Of a DNA stretch of 8,043 bases, positions 5,331 to 8,043 are shown in pieces. How positions within the stretch are numbered: the stretch's first letter is position 1; each line of letters opens with the position of its first letter. A program made the position numbers and the translations under genes. The DNA comes from Allobosea sp. (GTDB lineage: Bacteria > Pseudomonadota > Alphaproteobacteria > Rhizobiales > Beijerinckiaceae), in NCBI GenBank assembly GCA_024231975.1, contig JAAEQB010000040.1, forward strand, positions 1-8,043. The letters are read 5' to 3'. A model generated the notes under the pieces. That model worked only from the letters and a program-made list of their open reading frames with translations, was not told the origin of the DNA and made no database searches.

Positions 5331-6664
5331 CCAATGTCCGACGCCCCCGTGGGGTAGGCGAACATCGTGCTTTTGACGGCTTCTGCCGTGATCCCTTGTT
5401 GGATGGCCAGCGCGAACAGATTGATGACTTCATCAGCGTGTGGCCCGACCAGATGCGCGCCAAGAATTCGATCTGTCTTGTCCTCTACCATGACCTTGAA
5501 CGCATAAGTTGGTTCGGCCGCCTGTCGCGCTGTAAACCATTCCGACGCCGTCTGGTGCTGCGTACGGAACCTGAGCCCCTGTGCGCGCGCGTCCCGCTCG
5601 CTGAGGCCGACTGCCGCAATCGGGGGAATCGTGAAGGCCACACTCGGCACGCCGAAATAGTTGGGTGTTTGCGCGTTGCCGTTCAAAAGGTTGGCGGCGA
5701 CGATCTTGGCGTCATGGCTCGACACCGGGGTCAAGGGCGGGCCCATCTGGGCCGCGTCGCCGGCTGCGTAAACGACAGGGTTCGACACGCTCTGAAGGAA
5801 CTCGTTCAGCTTCAGCCGCCCTTTGTGATGGGCCAACCCACCAGCATCCAGATCAAGCGATTCAAGCGCAGGGGCCCGTCCTGCAGAATGGACCACAAGA
5901 TCGGCTTTGAAAGTCCGGGGTTGCCCGTCCGAGGCAGCGCGCACAACGAAACCGGAGCCGTCCTTCTCGATTCCCTTGACTGCGGTATCGACCTTCACAT
6001 TGACGCCAATCTCGCGGAATTTTTCCATCAGAACTTCGACCAGATCCGGATCGAAATTGGGCAGCATGCGCGGCCCGCGCTGGAGGATGGTGACTTCGGC
6101 GCCGGCCCGCGCTGCGATGTGTGAGAATTCCGCCGCGATAAAGCCTCCCCCTACCAGAACGATACGCTTGGGGAGCTGCTCCAGCGCAAGAAAATCCTCG
6201 CTCGTGGCAAGGTGCTCTTCGCCGGGAATGCCGAGCTGGATGGGCTCGGCGCCCGCTGCGATCAAGATGTGCCGCGCCTCGAGCGTCTCACCGCCAACCT
6301 CAACGGTGTTTCGGCCCGTGAATCGCGCGCGACCATGGAACGTTTCGATCCCCTTTTCCGCATAGCGATGCTCGTTTTTCGCAGGGACCGGGTCGGTGAA
6401 GCTGCGCTTGAAAGTGATCAACTCCGGCCAATTGATGCGTACCTGACCTTCAGGGCCTTTACCCTTCATGCGCCGGACGTGATCGATTGCCGTGGCGCCG
6501 CCGATCAACATTTTCTTGGGATCGCATCCGCGGAGGGCACAGGTCCCGCCGAACGGGCGAAAGTCGATGACCGCGACCTTCCAGCCGGCCGCGGCTGTCC
6601 GCTGGCTCGCCACCATCGCGGCTGTGCCGGTGCCGATGATCACGAGATCATACGCCTTGGTCAT
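5318..6664 (-). CDS. MerA/glutathione-reductase-family FAD-dependent disulfide oxidoreductase with CALRGC centre
   Basis: This 448-residue flavoprotein has the class-I pyridine-nucleotide disulfide oxidoreductase layout. The FAD motif is YDLVIIGTGTAAMVAS (5-20). The redox pair is Cys42 and Cys47 in GGTCALRGCDPKKML. The NAD(P) motif is VLVGGGFIAAEF (169-180), followed by ILQRGPRML, whose arginines suggest but do not prove NADPH. A second FAD motif, VVYAAGDAA, and a dimerisation domain follow. It is not a true MerA: the active-site spacer is ALRG instead of VNVG, and the C-terminus ends FAYPTGASDIGYML with no vicinal cysteines. The catalytic HPTxxE of glutathione reductase is YPTGASD here. GGAGA 6 nt before the ATG at 6664 fixes the start. 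The start lies 17 nt inside the upstream CC-membrane-protein gene, so translation should be coupled. The substrate is unknown; a metal or thiol role is inferred from the neighbours. Confidence 0.88.
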   Translation of the reverse strand: MTKAYDLVIIGTGTAAMVASQRTAAAGWKVAVIDFRPFGGTCALRGCDPKKMLIGGATAIDHVRRMKGKGPEGQVRINWPELITFKRSFTDPVPAKNEHRYAEKGIETFHGRARFTGRNTVEVGGETLEARHILIAAGAEPIQLGIPGEEHLATSEDFLALEQLPKRIVLVGGGFIAAEFSHIAARAGAEVTILQRGPRMLPNFDPDLVEVLMEKFREIGVNVKVDTAVKGIEKDGSGFVVRAASDGQPRTFKADLVVHSAGRAPALESLDLDAGGLAHHKGRLKLNEFLQSVSNPVVYAAGDAAQMGPPLTPVSSHDAKIVAANLLNGNAQTPNYFGVPSVAFTIPPIAAVGLSERDARAQGLRFRTQHQTASEWFTARQAAEPTYAFKVMVEDKTDRILGAHLVGPHADEVINLFALAIQQGITAEAVKSTMFAYPTGASDIGYML

Positions 6665-6965
6665 TTGATCTCTCCATGGCTGGATCGGTTTCCCGTCGGA
6701 CGGAACAGCCTTCGTTGCGCGGGCAGGTTGCGCAGCTACGCTTGAGGTACCAGGCAAAACCGATCACCCCGACCACGGCCAAAATCGCGCCCGCAACAGG
6801 CCAGAGAGGTACGAGAAACGCTAACGATACCCCCGAAAGCAACAGCAACGGTACTCCACAGCAAAGGATATGAAGCGCAGCGAAAACTAAAACAGTGCCG
6901 CCCGGCGCCGAGGTTCGGCCGCCTGTTTCATCGTGAATCTGGACGTTCGCGCGCTTTGATGACAT
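6648..6965 (-). CDS. Two-helix membrane protein with CC-x-P and CxxC motifs, mercury-transporter-like
   Basis: This 105-residue inner-membrane protein has two helices (about 23-45 and 48-74). The first contains LHILCCGVPLLLLSGVSL with Cys35-Cys36 followed by a proline two residues on, which resembles the CC-containing first helix of MerF/MerT/MerC. After helix 2 a basic YLKRSCATCPRNEGC carries Cys78, Cys81 and Cys87, a plausible cytoplasmic metal relay. It matches no named Mer transporter exactly: MerF has CC rather than CxxC in its tail, MerT has three helices and MerC four. About 20 hydrophilic residues precede helix 1. The ATG at 6965 has only a weak GGATAA upstream; a shorter internal start is possible. 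The gene overlaps the flavoprotein gene by 17 nt, forming a two-gene operon. A role in importing a thiophilic metal or oxyanion for that reductase is inferred. Confidence 0.75.
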   Translation of the reverse strand: MSSKRANVQIHDETGGRTSAPGGTVLVFAALHILCCGVPLLLLSGVSLAFLVPLWPVAGAILAVVGVIGFAWYLKRSCATCPRNEGCSVRRETDPAMERSNDQGV

Positions 6966-7106
6966 AAGTGTTATCCAAATTGATTGGGAATCGTCATCCG
7001 CGAAAGTTGCTTATTCTGAACAAGCTGAAACTTAGATCAGTTCTGAGCCTCCATCATTCGCAGTTTATTGATGTATTTTTTACCATTCGTCTTCTCGTTT
7101 TTGCTA
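6966..7106. promoter_or_regulatory. AT-rich intergenic segment, probable promoter region of the minus-strand pair
   Basis: This 141-bp stretch is clearly richer in A and T than its surroundings (about 60 % by eye) and has no convincing coding frame. It lies directly upstream of the 2-TM protein and flavoprotein genes on the minus strand, so their promoter should be here. I could not find a convincing -35/-10 pair, nor a MerR-type dyad with 19-bp spacing. How the module is regulated is therefore open. Confidence 0.4.
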
Positions 7107-7223
7107 TCAGCTTCGGAGGTACTTTACTAAAGCGGCGGCTGCGAGTGCGAGGACAACAAGCAAGAATAGGCAAATTAGCCCCATGCCCCACGCCATTGGC
7201 CCGGTCAACATCTCTTGTATCAT
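7107..7223 (-). CDS. Single-TM mini-protein (38 residues)
   Basis: The product reads MIQEMLTGPMAWGMGLICLF, then a leucine/valine/alanine-rich run, and ends ALVKYLRS. It has a short methionine- and glycine-rich N-terminus, one hydrophobic helix of about 22 residues containing one cysteine, and a basic end, so N-out/C-in insertion is likely. AAAGGGAG 7 nt before the ATG at 7223 is a strong ribosome binding site, which supports real translation. Small proteins of this style (MxxGPMxWGMG.. helix ..ALVKYL) are, from memory, often found as unnamed genes in proteobacterial metal-resistance clusters, but I know of no assigned function. It lies upstream of, and in the same direction as, the 2-TM/flavoprotein pair, separated by the AT-rich 141 bp. 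A longer in-frame extension upstream to 7430 exists but lacks support. Confidence 0.6.
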   Translation of the reverse strand: MIQEMLTGPMAWGMGLICLFLLVVLALAAAALVKYLRS

Positions 7224-7423
7224 GATGCATCTCCCTTTTTTGCGCTGCGCCCACTGCTTGATCGATAGGGCCGCCATCGACCTTGTCCAGCAACAAGGCG
7301 GCGATTTCGCAGTGTCGTCCGGAGGTAACAAAGCCGGAGTTGGTACAGGTTCCGCGCGCGGAGAAAAATGTCTCGTAAAATTTCGCCGCAAGCACGCGTG
7401 AGATGACCATGCCATTGTTGTAG
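7224..7423. other. Stretch without recognised gene; unassigned open frame on minus strand
   Basis: No family is recognised here. On the minus strand an open frame from an ATG at 7410 (open further to about 7440) runs to 7054. It contains VISRVLAAKFYETFFSARGT and RHCEIAALLLDKVDGGPIDQ, which look protein-like. However, its 3' half overlaps the better-supported 38-residue mini-protein in another frame and loses its coding character there. It may be the remnant of a gene truncated by the neighbouring IS21 fragment, or chance. Confidence 0.25.
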
Positions 7424-7702
7424 GCTTCACCCGCTTCTCAACGTGCCGACCTGTTGTTTGAGACCCTCTCGCAGCGCTTCGAGCGCGGCTCGACCATCGT
7501 TACCTCGGTCCTGAGATCGAAGCGCCTGATCGGCGCGCTGTTCGACCGCCTCACTCACCACGTCAGCATCCTCGCCATGAACGGCGACAGCTATCGGCTC
7601 AAGCAATCCGCCGGCCGCCGGCGCACAACCGTCGCGGCGGAGCAAAACCAGGCCACCATCGAACACGTCGACCCCGACACCGGCGAGATCACCCCAGGCT
7701 GA
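7424..7702 (+). pseudogene. istB: IstB-like ATPase (IS21 helper), truncated remnant
   Basis: The frame after a TAG at 7421 reads SQRADLLFETLSQRFERGST, then IVTSVLRSKRLIGALFDRLT, then HHVSILAMNGDSYRLKQS, and ends IEHVDPDTGEITPG. This is the C-terminal domain of IstB, the AAA+ helper of IS21 transposition. The usual block between IVTS and the ERLTGALLDRL-like segment (NLPF.EW..V.G) is shortened by roughly nine residues, an apparent internal deletion. The P-loop and Walker B parts are absent, so no functional ATPase can be made. About 90 of the usual 250 residues remain. A possible TTG start at 7454 is not meaningful. Confidence 0.8.
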
Positions 7703-7724
7703 TCAGAAACGAACGCGACGATAA

Positions 7725-7751
7725 GCAAGGGGCCCGATCGGGGCCCCTTGC
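7725..7751. terminator. Strong hairpin after istB remnant
   Basis: GCAAGGGGCCC (7725-7735) and GGGCCCCTTGC (7741-7751) form a perfect 11-bp GC-rich stem around the loop GATCG, beginning 23 bp after the istB stop. There is no U-tract, so it would be at best a weak intrinsic terminator, but the stem should hinder transcription in both directions. It belongs to the IS21 remnant. Confidence 0.65.
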
Positions 7752-7825
7752 ATATCGTCCTCCCGCGCCGCCACTGGCCTGCTTTTACTCCGCCACGATG
7801 GCTTGGAATCCAACCGCCGTTGACA

Positions 7826-8043
7826 CGCTCAGCAGCGCGACGCCGCTCGAAGCCGAGGTCGACGTCGCGCTGACCGTCAGGATGGCGCCCAGAACCGGGC
7901 CAATGCAGGGCGTCCAGCCGAAGGCGAAGGCAAGACCGAGGAGATAGGCTCCCATCGGCCGTCCGCCTTCGATCGGCACATGCAGGCGAAGCTCGCGTTC
8001 GAGCCAGGCAAAGCGCATCAGCCCCGTCGTGAAGATGCCAAAG
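7826..8043 (-). pseudogene. ccdA: CcdA/DsbD-type membrane thiol-disulfide transporter, interrupted by IS21 end; 5' part beyond window
   Basis: The minus-strand frame is open at the window edge and reads FGIFTTGLMRFAWLERELRL, a variable loop, then AYLLGLAFAFGWTPCIGPVL and GAILTVSA. This is the later part of a CcdA (cytochrome c biogenesis/DsbD transmembrane) protein; the TPCIGP cysteine is one of the two that shuttle reducing equivalents across the inner membrane. After GVALLS the protein loses similarity exactly where the IS21 terminal TGTCA begins (7825). The frame then runs 13 codons into the element to a stop at 7785. The last one or two helices are therefore lost and the product is probably non-functional. 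The start and first half lie beyond 8043. CcdA-like genes often accompany thioredoxin or metal-resistance genes; whether this one did cannot be seen. Confidence 0.8.

Larger units (their letters stand above)
7424..7825 (+). mobile_element. IS21-family element, right-end remnant
   Basis: The segment contains the C-terminal part of istB, a strong hairpin after it, and a terminal region. The terminal region ends ...CCGCCGTTGACA at 7825, that is, 5'-TGTCAACGGCGG read inward, which suits an IS21-type end. Imperfect subterminal repeats (CGCCACTGGCCTGCTTTTA at 7769-7787 and CGCCACGATGGCTTGGAAT at 7791-7809) resemble the multiple transposase-binding repeats of this family. istA, most of istB and the left end are missing, so the element is immobile. 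The outer edge coincides with the point where the ccdA reading frame loses similarity, marking the original insertion site. The left boundary (about 7421-7440) is a deletion scar of uncertain position. Confidence 0.7.

Noticed and set aside
5396..6124. Long plus-strand open frame antisense to the flavoprotein
   Set aside because: It is a shadow of the GC-rich coding strand and has no recognisable domain.
6665..6757. Longer start for the flavoprotein at 6757
   Set aside because: The extension reads the 2-TM gene out of frame. The ATG at 6664 has a good ribosome binding site and the normal family N-terminus.
6968..7225. Plus-strand frame across the AT-rich segment
   Set aside because: No ribosome binding site or family features. 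It overlaps the mini-protein antisense.
1..8043. CRISPR array, tRNA, rRNA or a complete transposon with paired terminal inverted repeats
   Set aside because: No regularly spaced repeats, no tRNA or rRNA signatures, and no matching terminal repeats bracketing the mer operon were found by eye.

Overview
The window is a GC-rich (by eye about 60-65 %) accessory region that most resembles an alphaproteobacterial plasmid or genomic island. This placement rests on gene style: a core-only MerA, a merR/merTPFAB layout, and a CcdA fragment of alphaproteobacterial type. It is inference, not a species call. The centre is an intact mercury and organomercury resistance locus. Both flanks hold mobile-element debris and broken genes.

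Left flank (1-1492): a frameshifted 3' remnant of a CadR/PbrR-type MerR-family regulator (156-360), a candidate res region (about 405-490), an intact serine resolvase (501-1082), and on the minus strand a multiply frameshifted 5' fragment of a TauE/SafE-family exporter (1063-1377). The last codons and stop of the resolvase appear to lie in TauE-derived DNA, which marks a recombination junction near 1060.

Core (1493-5330): merR on the minus strand is divergent from merT-merP-merF-merA-merB on the plus strand. The intergenic region carries a MerR-type promoter: -35 TTGCTC, a 19-bp spacer holding a 9+3+9 dyad, and -10 CACGAT. MerP would bind Hg(II) in the periplasm. MerT and MerF would carry it across the inner membrane, MerB would cleave organomercurials, and MerA would reduce Hg(II) to Hg(0). 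merD, merE and merC are absent.

Convergent module (5318-6965, minus): a 2-TM protein with a CC-x-P motif in a membrane helix and a C-terminal CxxC is translationally coupled to a MerA/glutathione-reductase-family flavoprotein with a CALRGC redox centre. The flavoprotein lacks the C-terminal CC of MerA, and its 3' end overlaps merB by 13 nt. The pair looks like a second, non-canonical transporter plus reductase unit and is the most interesting part of the window.

Right flank (6966-8043): an AT-rich 140-bp segment, a 38-residue single-TM mini-protein (7107-7223), and the right end of an IS21-family element (about 7424-7825) carrying a decayed istB, a strong hairpin and the terminal TGTCA. The element has truncated a ccdA/DsbD-type gene whose 5' part runs off the window end.
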